Source: Bizionia sp. M204
Lineage (GTDB): Bacteria; Bacteroidota; Bacteroidia; Flavobacteriales; Flavobacteriaceae
Assembly: GCF_023205095.1 (NCBI RefSeq)
Contig: NZ_CP046242.1
Location: forward strand, 3,089,001-3,153,000
Length of the DNA: 64,000 bases
Reading direction: 5' to 3'
Shown here: positions 54,642-61,927 of the stretch, one piece after another
Layout: each line of letters starts with the position of its first letter
Position numbering within the stretch: the first letter of the stretch is position 1
The notes under the pieces: model-generated
What the model saw: only the letters and a program-made list of their open reading frames with translations
Database searches by the model: none
What the model was told of the DNA's origin: nothing
Made by a program: the position numbers and the translations under genes

Positions 54642-56105
54642 TTAAAATGAAATCTTTTTTTCTATATTAAATGAAGTGCCAATGCGTTTATGAGCTTTGG
54701 TGTATCCCGCTTTTTCCAATCTTTTAGATAAATTTTTACTTGATACTTGCCTGTAACCGTTATCATGGCAATATTGTTTATATTCTGAATAAATCTCCTT
54801 TAATGAATGGAACGAGGTAATTGAAATAATATAATTTTCATCTTCAAGAAATAATAATACGCTATCACTTTCTTTTTGATACTGTAGTACTTCATTTTTT
54901 ACAATATCACTCTCAGTAAAATTTTTGTTATTTAGTAACCTTTGAAGTCCTTCTAATATCCAATTAAAGACACCTGATAACTCATTGTCAATGATTTTTT
55001 TAGACAATTCCTTATCTTGTTTTTCCTCTGGAAAGGTTACTCTGAAGGGAAGAATTAAAAATCGACGAAAAAAGGCATTTGTGTTCTCTACTTCTTTTGG
55101 TAATTCGTTACAATTAAACATTAGTCTAGCGTATTCTGTGGCAACAATGGTTTGTTTATAAAGAACTGGGACCTCGATAGGTTCACAAGAGGCCATTGCT
55201 TTAAAAATATTACTTTCTAATTTACCGTTAATCTCACTAGAGTAGTTAAGTAGTTTATCAAGCAAGTTAATTCTCGATTTACTATTTTCAGATGTAAGAG
55301 AATGCAAGGAATAATTTGATACATTCTTACTGCCCAACAAAGCCATTATAATGTCGAAAATCACGCTCTTTCCATTTGCTCCGGTTCCATATAACAGTAA
55401 AACTTTTTCGATTTTAATGTTATTATTGTTTATGAAAATACTAGCTAAATATTCTGCAAGTATATCTTGTAATTCCTTTTCTGGCAATACTTCATTTAGA
55501 AATTTGTTAAACAAAAGAGCTTTTGCCTCATGATTATAACTGAAAGGTAATTGATAAATCAAAAAATCGGATTTCTGAAATGGTCTTAAAAACTGTTTTT
55601 TAGGGGTGATTTCAAATGTTCCGTTTTTAAGATTTATTAAGGTTGTACCAATTTTAGGTTTTATTTCCTTTAGTCCAGCATCAGCGATAAATTGTTTAAA
55701 TAGCTTTTCCTTAAAATCGTAATCTTTAGCATCAAATTTATCCACTTTCATTTTGAGAGCTGCATTACCCAAAAAATCTTTAAAAATTTCAGTTCCTACA
55801 CATTCCCAATATTCCGAGTTGAATACATAAATTTGCTCGTTCTTACGACAAAGGCTAAAACCGGTTGCATCTACAGTTTTTAATAATATCTCAACAACGG
55901 CTATTCTATAATGTTTTCCAAAAAGCTTGTCTTTATTACTTTCTAATTTACAATACTCTCTAAAATTTACAGGCTTGATTTGTTTAGGTATTTCCTTTAA
56001 AATATTTTCAACCTGTTTAAGTTTATCTTTGTCTGATTCGATTTCTTGAATTAAACTGTTTGTTTCGTTTAGAATTTCATCAATTCTTATATTAGTATTT
56101 TTCAT
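54642..56105 (-). CDS. P4/D5-type SF3 helicase (replication)
   Basis: 487 aa. The SF3 ATPase Walker A is YGTGANGKS (about 239-247), Walker B and sensor region NLLDKLLNYSSEINGKLES and the later ARLMFNCNELPKEV, then an end with a winged-helix-like domain (SLKEIYSEYKQYCHDNGYRQ). This fits phage/plasmid primase-helicases of the P4/D5 class, here without the primase part, which the next gene supplies. Same strand as the primase gene, 95 bases between. Confidence 0.88.
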   Translation of the reverse strand: MKNTNIRIDEILNETNSLIQEIESDKDKLKQVENILKEIPKQIKPVNFREYCKLESNKDKLFGKHYRIAVVEILLKTVDATGFSLCRKNEQIYVFNSEYWECVGTEIFKDFLGNAALKMKVDKFDAKDYDFKEKLFKQFIADAGLKEIKPKIGTTLINLKNGTFEITPKKQFLRPFQKSDFLIYQLPFSYNHEAKALLFNKFLNEVLPEKELQDILAEYLASIFINNNNIKIEKVLLLYGTGANGKSVIFDIIMALLGSKNVSNYSLHSLTSENSKSRINLLDKLLNYSSEINGKLESNIFKAMASCEPIEVPVLYKQTIVATEYARLMFNCNELPKEVENTNAFFRRFLILPFRVTFPEEKQDKELSKKIIDNELSGVFNWILEGLQRLLNNKNFTESDIVKNEVLQYQKESDSVLLFLEDENYIISITSFHSLKEIYSEYKQYCHDNGYRQVSSKNLSKRLEKAGYTKAHKRIGTSFNIEKKISF

Positions 56106-56182
56106 ATTATTCTGGATTTACCAATGATAATATGTATTTTTACGTTGTCTGTATAATTTGGCGTTATAACTAAAGACATTGA

Positions 56183-56218
56183 AAAAGCACACAATTCATC
56201 TTTGGATTGTGTGTTTTA
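56183..56218 (-). terminator. Terminator after the HTH gene
   Basis: CACACAAT (56188-56195) pairs with ATTGTGTG (56206-56213), flanked by A5 on the left and T4 on the right. Overlaps the stop region of the excisionase-like gene; can act both ways. Confidence 0.6.
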
Positions 56219-56503
56219 TTTTTCAAACTGATTCATTTTTTTAAGAACTTGTAGTACCTCATTCTTTTTATAGCGGACTTTGGCGCCAATCCTGTAAGCT
56301 GGAATGATATCTTCCTTCGTCCATTTCCAAAGACTTACTAATGAAACGGACAATAAATTTGCCGTTTCCTGTCTTGTGAGTAGGATTTCACTATCAGAAT
56401 TACTTTTATTGTGTTCCTCTAGTAAAATTTTAAAACCGTTTAAAATTTTAGGGATAAATTCTGATTCGTTTGATGTTGTAATTTGAATTACTTCTGTTTT
56501 CAT
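56216..56503 (-). CDS. Excisionase-like helix-turn-helix protein
   Basis: 95 aa. Residues about 41-91 are a MerR/Xis-type HTH_17 domain: LTRQETANLLSVSLVSLWKW followed by RIGAKVRYKKNEVLQVL. This is the usual form of Bacteroidota excisionase or element regulators. It lies between the integrase block and the replication genes, as expected for a recombination directionality factor; it may also regulate the replication genes. Confidence 0.82.
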   Translation of the reverse strand: MKTEVIQITTSNESEFIPKILNGFKILLEEHNKSNSDSEILLTRQETANLLSVSLVSLWKWTKEDIIPAYRIGAKVRYKKNEVLQVLKKMNQFEK

Positions 56504-56593
56504 GTTTGCGTGTTTTTGTGGTTCAACACGGCAAACTTAATGTAGAGAAATGGCGTTTAGGTTTTTGGGTATACCAAGGGTATTGCCTTTAGT

Positions 56594-57649
56594 TTAAAAC
56601 AGACTATTAACCGTTTTCATAGCTTCTTTAATTTTACGCTGTGCTTTGTAAAATCTTTCCTGTTCTTTTTTAGCTTCAACGGTTTTTCTTATTTCTATTG
56701 GAATTGATGATCTTTGAAAGTCTTTAACGCTTTTCTTTAAATTATCTATGCTAGCTTTCGAAATGGTGTTTAATATGTTAGCGTATTTACTTGTTTTTTC
56801 AATTAAAACATCATGTTCATCTTGGGATAGATTTACAAGAGAATCTAATGCCCTTAATTGTTTGTCTAAATCTGTAATATTATTTCCAGTGATTTTATTC
56901 AAATGCTCAATTTTATTTGCCTCGTTTAGTAAACTAAAATCAATACCCCTCAATTTGTTGATATAACAAACGTGTTGCATTGGTGTTAGTTTTTTTAGTG
57001 ACTGTTTTTCATCAATATTTAAACTGTTTTGAAATGTTTTCATTGCTTTTTCGTAAAAACCTATCTTCATTTTAATTTTGATAAATTTCATCCAAGTTTT
57101 GACAACTTCATTTACATGAATATTAAATTCTGAAATACCAAAAAGATAATTTGATATCCAATAATCATCAGTTTCTATGTGTATTTTTACAAAATCCTCC
57201 CATTTAATGAAACCCTCCTTTTCATTTTCTACCCCAAGACCCATAAAGTCTATAAAAAACGGGTCTTTTAAACCTTTCTTGTTAAGTTTTAAAATGGCTT
57301 TCTGTAGAAATTTTTCTTTTTCAGCTTTATTAGTGAAAGTATTTAATTTTAATAATTGTTCGTTTTTGAATCTTGAAAATTGGATGTTATAAATATTACT
57401 CATGTAGGTTTTAGCCACACTGTATATTTCATTTGTAATTTCTTTTTTAATATTGTAATGGTTTTCATTAAAAAATATAGTACCATATAGCATGTTTGAG
57501 GGTAAATATGTTTTTGAAACGCCAGGAGCAATAAACTCCAATTCATCGTATTCATTGTAAATTCCAATTTCAATACAATGAGAAGCAATCCTGTTGAATT
57601 TTTCCTTCTTGAAATCACTTAAAACTCCAAAATAATTATTCATCATCAT
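56594..57649 (-). CDS. Element protein of unknown function
   Basis: 351 aa, no domain recognised. Lysine-rich and mostly helical by composition; a possible coiled-coil tail at about 300-345 (KKSVKDFQRSSIPIEIRKTVEAKK). Four ATG codons stand at or near the start (57649, 57646, 57643). The start overlaps the end of the integrase gene by 14 bases, so the two are likely translated together. Candidate roles: replication initiation at the iterons, or control of excision. The next gene down is the excisionase-like HTH, 90 bases on. Confidence 0.6.
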   Translation of the reverse strand: MMMNNYFGVLSDFKKEKFNRIASHCIEIGIYNEYDELEFIAPGVSKTYLPSNMLYGTIFFNENHYNIKKEITNEIYSVAKTYMSNIYNIQFSRFKNEQLLKLNTFTNKAEKEKFLQKAILKLNKKGLKDPFFIDFMGLGVENEKEGFIKWEDFVKIHIETDDYWISNYLFGISEFNIHVNEVVKTWMKFIKIKMKIGFYEKAMKTFQNSLNIDEKQSLKKLTPMQHVCYINKLRGIDFSLLNEANKIEHLNKITGNNITDLDKQLRALDSLVNLSQDEHDVLIEKTSKYANILNTISKASIDNLKKSVKDFQRSSIPIEIRKTVEAKKEQERFYKAQRKIKEAMKTVNSLF

Positions 57650-58910
57650 CTATTTTATTTTGATTTTCCCAATATTCACTTATTTTTTTAATATGTTCGT
57701 CCTGCGTGGCTTTTATATAATTCATAAATTGCGAAGTTGATTTGTGCCCCGTGGCTTTCATGATAATACGAACCTCAATGCCCTGTAGAAATAAATTAGT
57801 AGCAAAAGATCTTCTACAGGTGTGTGACGAAACTAGTTTGTGTTTTTCGTAATAATCCAATTTCTTTCGTTTGGTTTCTTCGTCCAATACGTATCCATAA
57901 GTAGAATCGTTTATTTTAGCTTCTTTACAAACTTCCTTAATGTATTTATTGAATTTTTGATCTGATATTTTACGTGGTAAATTCCCGTTTCGTTTTGCTA
58001 AAATTTCTCGTACCTGTGGATGAATAGGTATCGTTAAATTGTCATTAGTTTTTTGAGTGGTAATGTTTATGAGATTATTGATGATATTCTCTTGTTGTAG
58101 GTTTAAAATGTCTGAAACACGCAATCCAGTTCTTAATCCTATAATAAATAAGTCCCGGGCATTATCTAGTTTTTCAGACTCCTTAAAATCATGGTTAAAA
58201 ACGGTGTTGATTTCAGTGTCGGTTAGATAAGTATCGTGCGTTTCATTTTTGGGAGCGTAGAAATTTTTATGCTTGTAAATTGGGTTAATAGGTAAACTTT
58301 CAATTTCAATATTTCGGCAAAAGGTTTTAATTCTGTTTACCAGGTTCCCAATTGAGTTACTGTTTAATTTTCCTATTGTTTCGCAGTAATGAATAAAATC
58401 CGAATGAAATTTCAAGTCAATATCTTGAAATCTGTATTTGTAATTCTTATTTTTTTCAAATAATTCCAGTTTACTTAAAGTAGCTTCATAATTTTTTATA
58501 GAACGAGGCTTAATCAGTATGCCGTTATGCCTTCTAGTATGAGCTTCATCTACAAATTTCTTTACCCAATCTACAAAATATATATGATGCAGATTATTTT
58601 CAGTAGCTCGGTTTGCAAATTTATCTAGGGCCTCTTTTAGCCATGTTTTAGAAATGTATGTTTCATTATTATAGTCTACATTATATTTGTCAGCAATATA
58701 ATCTTCTAACTTATCTAGCTTATTATTAATAAAATCGATGTTTTCAGGGGTGGCTTTAAGTTTTAAACGTTGTTTGCTTACAGACCAATCATCGCTTTTT
58801 ACCTTAAAGCCAGTTGTGGTGGTTAAGTCTATTCTTTTGCTGTCAAAAAAACGAACATAAATACTAGAGTATTTACCTTTGCCTTTCCTTATGAAGTATT
58901 TAATGGTCAT
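57636..58910 (-). CDS. int: Tyrosine recombinase (integrase)
   Basis: 424 aa. Arm-binding N-terminal part (about 1-90), SAM-like core-binding domain (about 105-205) and catalytic domain with Arg264 (TGLRVSD), His363 and Arg366 (SSHTCRRSFA), His389 (ATGHKS) and Tyr398 (FMNYIKA). It should insert and remove the element at the tRNA-Leu core. Its start is only 17 bases from the right 23-bp arm site and 170 bases from attR. Codes on the minus strand toward the cargo. Confidence 0.95.
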   Translation of the reverse strand: MTIKYFIRKGKGKYSSIYVRFFDSKRIDLTTTTGFKVKSDDWSVSKQRLKLKATPENIDFINNKLDKLEDYIADKYNVDYNNETYISKTWLKEALDKFANRATENNLHHIYFVDWVKKFVDEAHTRRHNGILIKPRSIKNYEATLSKLELFEKNKNYKYRFQDIDLKFHSDFIHYCETIGKLNSNSIGNLVNRIKTFCRNIEIESLPINPIYKHKNFYAPKNETHDTYLTDTEINTVFNHDFKESEKLDNARDLFIIGLRTGLRVSDILNLQQENIINNLINITTQKTNDNLTIPIHPQVREILAKRNGNLPRKISDQKFNKYIKEVCKEAKINDSTYGYVLDEETKRKKLDYYEKHKLVSSHTCRRSFATNLFLQGIEVRIIMKATGHKSTSQFMNYIKATQDEHIKKISEYWENQNKIDDDE

Positions 58911-58926
58911 ATTTCATTCCGATATT

Positions 58927-58949
58927 TTCCCGATATTTTCCCGAAAAAT
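58927..58949. repeat. Right arm-type site (23-bp repeat)
   Basis: Identical to 44753-44775, same orientation. A third, imperfect TTCCGA unit lies just before it (from 58918). Then CTTAAT at 58951, 58971 and 58981. The rest of the 58950-59079 stretch is AT-rich with no gene. Confidence 0.65.
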
Positions 58950-59079
58950 ACTTAATCTTTCTGAAACTAGCTTAATTCTACTTAATTTAATTTAAATTAA
59001 TTTCTCCTTAAAGCCTTTATTTTATTAGTGTTAGCATGATTTAATTAGGTTTGGCGAACATGGCTGATTAAGGCTGGCT

Positions 59080-59097
59080 ATTCCCGCCTTGAGTACT
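59080..59097. repeat. attR core
   Basis: Eighteen bases identical to the tRNA-Leu 3' end (44679-44696). The bases to its left do not form a tRNA, so it is the element side copy. Confidence 0.9.
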
Positions 59098-59100
59098 ATA

Positions 59101-59142
59101 AAAGCCGTAACAATCTAATTTATAGATTTTTACGGCTTTTTA
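59101..59142 (+). terminator. Original tRNA-Leu terminator beyond attR
   Basis: AAAGCCGTAA (59101-59110) pairs with TTACGGCTTT (59130-59139), with an inner AATCTA/TAGATT pair. Directly past attR, so it was probably the tRNA terminator before integration. Nothing else is seen until 59337. Confidence 0.85.
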
Positions 59143-59336
59143 ATTATGTGGTGTTTTTTGGGAAAGATATATAGATTTTAACATGAATAAGGGTTTCGTA
59201 AAAACATGAGTGATAAGTCCAATATCCAAAAGTAAAATGAAAAAAACGAAACAAATCACGATTATACAATACATTACTGTTAGGTATTGTAAACAGTGCT
59301 TTTAAAAAAAAGGGATTGTAAATGATAGCTAAAGAA

Positions 59337-59483
59337 TCAGTTTCGTGTTTCAATATGTTTGTTTTCATCTTTTTGTTCTAGCACTTTATACACCAGAAAA
59401 CCCAATTGTAATCCAACGATAATAATTTTTGCTTTTCTACCTGGTATTAAAATAGAGGCTGCATTTAATAATAAAGATTTCAT
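59337..59483 (-). CDS. Small membrane-type peptide, unknown function
   Basis: 48 aa, ATG at 59483, TGA at 59337. MKSLLLNAASILIPGRKAKI then a hydrophobic run (IIVGLQLGFLVYKVL) and a charged tail ending TRN. It lies 19 bases after the HPF-like gene on the same strand, which suggests a shared transcript. Confidence 0.5.
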   Translation of the reverse strand: MKSLLLNAASILIPGRKAKIIIVGLQLGFLVYKVLEQKDENKHIETRN

Positions 59484-59502
59484 AAGGTACAGTTTTTAAT
59501 CG

Positions 59503-59805
59503 TTAATAATTTTTCATCTTTTCTTTAACCTTATGCAATTGGCGCTCTAAATCTTGAACAGATTCCAATAGAGAGTTTTTAAAATTATCATGACTCGCTT
59601 CGGCAAAAAGTCTAGGACCTGGTAAACTTAATCTAATATTGCAGATTTTTCCGGTTTCGTCAGACGTGGTGTTTTCTGTTTTAAAAAATACATCAGCACG
59701 AATTACCATATCAAATTTCTGACCTAATTGTTCTAATTTTTCTCGCGCTTCATTTTCTAAAGCCTCACTGCTTGCCACATCGTGGTATTCAAATATTATT
59801 TGCAT
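59503..59805 (-). CDS. HPF/RaiA-type ribosome-associated protein
   Basis: 100 aa, starts MQIIFEYHDVASSEALENEA, with HPF fold features KLEQLGQKFDMVIRADVFFK, RLSLPGPRLFAEASHDNFK and a charged C-terminus. These proteins bind the small ribosomal subunit and silence or pair ribosomes in slow growth. This is the short form. A small peptide gene follows. Confidence 0.85.
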   Translation of the reverse strand: MQIIFEYHDVASSEALENEAREKLEQLGQKFDMVIRADVFFKTENTTSDETGKICNIRLSLPGPRLFAEASHDNFKNSLLESVQDLERQLHKVKEKMKNY

Positions 59806-59855
59806 GTATATTGTTTTTAGTATTAATGGATAAATTATGATTACGGATATCTGGG

Positions 59856-60254
59856 TTAATTATTAAAATTCACCATCCAGTTAATTCCAAATTCATCTGA
59901 ACATCTACCAAAATAACCCCATTCACGCTCTCTGAAGTTATGGTGTATTTTGCCTCCATTGGATAGCGCGTTGAAAAGATTTTCGGCTTCGGCTTTGGAG
60001 TCGCAATCTACACTCATGTGTATTTGGTTGCCGTGATTAATTGGTGTGTCCGGAGCGGCATCATAAGCCATTATGCGAATTCCGCTTCCTTTTAATTCAG
60101 CGTGTTGTAATTTTTGCCTGTAAGATGATGGTACATCAATTTTACGATCCTCATACGTTTGGCGGTTTTTAATTTCTGCATTAAATAATTTACCATAAAA
60201 GGTTAATGCTTCTTGACAATTGCCGTTAAAGGCTAAATATGCTTGTACATTCAT
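59856..60254 (-). CDS. VOC family protein (PhnB-like)
   Basis: 132 aa from the ATG at 60254 (MNVQAYLAFNGNCQEALTFY); the frame extends 48 codons upstream but those are not part of the family and are rich in Tyr/Cys. Carries GSGIRIMAYDAAPDTP, NQIHMSVDCDSKAEAENLF and WGYFGRCSDEFGINWMV, the usual 3-demethylubiquinone-methyltransferase-like (PhnB) pattern. Real substrate unknown. Divergent from the GbsR-type regulator. Confidence 0.85.
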   Translation of the reverse strand: MNVQAYLAFNGNCQEALTFYGKLFNAEIKNRQTYEDRKIDVPSSYRQKLQHAELKGSGIRIMAYDAAPDTPINHGNQIHMSVDCDSKAEAENLFNALSNGGKIHHNFREREWGYFGRCSDEFGINWMVNFNN

Positions 60255-60411
60255 AATTTTCTGTTTTTTCAATAAATTTAAGATGTATACACACTTTTTT
60301 TTAGTGCTATTAAATTTATAATTGACGCAATAACAATAAGGTTGATAGTAGGTTATGTTGGTTGAAATTAGAGTAAATACCAACTTAAAAAATAACAAAA
60401 CTTTACCATCA

Positions 60412-60447
60412 ACTTGTTCGTGTTGTTATGAACTAAACATATATTTG
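60412..60447 (+). promoter_or_regulatory. Operator and promoter of the GbsR-type regulator
   Basis: Operator half-sites TTGTTCGTG and TATGAACTAAA (60412-60437) are an imperfect copy of the palindrome at 60998-61025 with identical spacing. Two bases on lies TATATTTG (60440-60447), a full -7 box; TTG at 60414-60416 gives a 23-base spacer. The ATG is at 60455, so the leader would be very short. Confidence 0.72.
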
Positions 60448-60454
60448 TAGTATT

Positions 60455-60946
60455 ATGGAAATAACGAAAGATAGTAAACAGCTTATTGAGGATATTGGGA
60501 TACGTATGGAAGAACGCCTTCATATCTCACCTTTAGCGTCTAGAATATATGCCTTATTAACATTATCAGCTTCTGATGGTTTGACTTTTGAAGAAATTCG
60601 AGAAACTATTGAAGCTAGTAAAAGTTCTACTTCTGTAAATGTAAATGTGTTAACGCAGTTAGGTTATATTACGTTTTATACCAAGCCTGGTGATAGAAAA
60701 AGATACTTTAAAGTTGCTAAATACTACCAATTAGAATCTTTAGAACTCTATAATCAATCGCTTACCCGAGAAATTGAATTGGTAGAGAAAATTAATGAAT
60801 ACAATAAGGCGCAACATCCTGAAAAATTTGCTTTAGAAGAGTCTGTTGGAATAATTACTCAAGATTATTTAAGAAAAACCCAATCTCTAGTTCAAGAAAC
60901 CATACAGTCGCTTTCACAGTTTCGTAAGAACGAAAAGCAATTATAA
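60455..60946 (+). CDS. GbsR/MarR-type transcriptional regulator
   Basis: 163 aa. Winged-helix part about residues 20-90: ASRIYALLTLSASDGLTFEEI, SKSSTSVNVNVLTQLGYI and the wing FYTKPGDRKRYFKV. The C-terminal helices (about 95-160) should dimerise. It belongs to the flavobacterial GbsR group that represses neighbouring genes. Shared operator sequences before itself and before the next gene support autoregulation and control of the double-META lipoprotein. Confidence 0.85.
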   Translation: MEITKDSKQLIEDIGIRMEERLHISPLASRIYALLTLSASDGLTFEEIRETIEASKSSTSVNVNVLTQLGYITFYTKPGDRKRYFKVAKYYQLESLELYNQSLTREIELVEKINEYNKAQHPEKFALEESVGIITQDYLRKTQSLVQETIQSLSQFRKNEKQL

Positions 60947-60997
60947 CCTATAATTGGTTTATTTACAGCAATTAAACTTTAACAATACTTTAGCCTT

Positions 60998-61034
60998 ATT
61001 TAGTTCGTAATGTTACGAACTAAATGTATATTTG
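60998..61034 (+). promoter_or_regulatory. Operator and promoter of the double-META gene
   Basis: A 13-bp perfect inverted repeat (ATTTAGTTCGTAA at 60998-61010 and its complement at 61013-61025) around two bases, then TATATTTG (61027-61034) two bases past the conserved operator core. The geometry is the same as in front of the GbsR-type gene. The -33 element is covered by the palindrome. Confidence 0.78.
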
Positions 61035-61054
61035 ATAAAATAGAACATGTATTT

Positions 61055-61912
61055 ATGAAAACCAAAATTACCACATTAGCCATTTTCTTATTAACCCTTG
61101 TAGGATGTAATCAAGACAAAAAATCCAATGCACCTGTTCCATCGAAAATTAAAGTAGAAAATAATCAGATGGAACTAGAAAAATCAGAAAATGAGTTGAC
61201 TACTATTGAAAACACGAAATGGGTTATTACTAAATTAGAAGGTCGGGATATGACCGACAGGGAAAAAAATGGACAAATTATTTATTTCATTTTGGATTCT
61301 GAAAATAATAGTATTAGCGGTTTTTCTGGATGTAATAATTTTATAGGTGCTTACAAGTTGGACGACGGAAATCGTATTATTTTTTCGCAAATGGGTTCTA
61401 CGCGAATGGCGTGTCCAGATGCTAAAATTAATGAAGCGCAAATTTTGAACATTTTTGAAACAGCAGATAATTTTACAATAGCCAACAATATTTTATCATT
61501 AAACAAAGGAAAACGAGCACCTTTAGCAGAATTTAAAAAGGTAAAAATGGATGATAATCTAATTACTGAAAAATATTGGAAACTAAAAACGTTAGGAGGA
61601 CAAGCGGTTACAATGGCCGATAATCAAGAACGCGAAATATTTTTCACCTTAAAAAATAATAACAACCAAGTAACAGGTTTTGCAGGTTGTAATACAATGA
61701 ATGGTGAATTTGTGTTAGAAGAAGGTAATAGAATTCGCTTTGTTAATATGGCAACAACACTAAAAGCATGTCCCGATGTTGATGTTAATGAATCTGAATT
61801 TTTAAAAATATTTGAATTAACGGACAACTATACAATTAAAGATGACATTCTATCCTTAAATGTTGGTAGACGAGCACCTTTAGCGGTTTTTGAAGCTGTA
61901 TATATGGATTAA
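61055..61912 (+). CDS. Lipoprotein with two META (HslJ) domains
   Basis: 285 aa from the ATG at 61055, which gives a clean lipobox (LTLVGC, Cys18); the upstream open frame runs through the operator. Two META domains: the first has KWVITKLEGRDMTD and SGFSGCNNFIGAYK, the second YWKLKTLGGQAVTMA and TGFAGCNTMNGEF, both with the MACPD/KACPD pattern. META proteins sit in the outer membrane or periplasm and are linked to stress; no biochemical role is settled. Under the GbsR-type operator. Related to the NlpE/META gene at 5100-5906. Confidence 0.87.
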   Translation: MKTKITTLAIFLLTLVGCNQDKKSNAPVPSKIKVENNQMELEKSENELTTIENTKWVITKLEGRDMTDREKNGQIIYFILDSENNSISGFSGCNNFIGAYKLDDGNRIIFSQMGSTRMACPDAKINEAQILNIFETADNFTIANNILSLNKGKRAPLAEFKKVKMDDNLITEKYWKLKTLGGQAVTMADNQEREIFFTLKNNNNQVTGFAGCNTMNGEFVLEEGNRIRFVNMATTLKACPDVDVNESEFLKIFELTDNYTIKDDILSLNVGRRAPLAVFEAVYMD

Positions 61913-61927
61913 CGTTTACCAAGTTAG

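Larger units (their letters stand above)
44679..59097. mobile_element. Integrated satellite-like or replicating element in tRNA-Leu
   Basis: 14.4 kb bounded by an 18-bp direct repeat, inside which are: 23-bp arm-site repeats near both ends, a tyrosine recombinase beside the right border, an excisionase-like gene, a helicase, a primase, iterons, and cargo with restriction and ATPase genes. No relaxase, T4SS, capsid or terminase gene is present. The size, tRNA target, int-xis-helicase/primase order and iterons beside an AT-rich tract fit phage-inducible satellite islands or an integrative plasmid; which one cannot be told from sequence. Its genes look more AT-rich than the flanks. Confidence 0.9.

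Noticed and set aside
59144-59368. 74-codon minus-strand open frame after attR
   Set aside because: No domain, odd composition (many Phe/Tyr), no promoter or partner, and it overlaps the 3' end of the better 48-codon frame at 59337-59483. Treated as chance.
60255-60398. 48-codon upstream extension of the PhnB-like gene
   Set aside because: The residues are not part of the family, and the region should hold the promoter; the ATG at 60254 fits the family opening.
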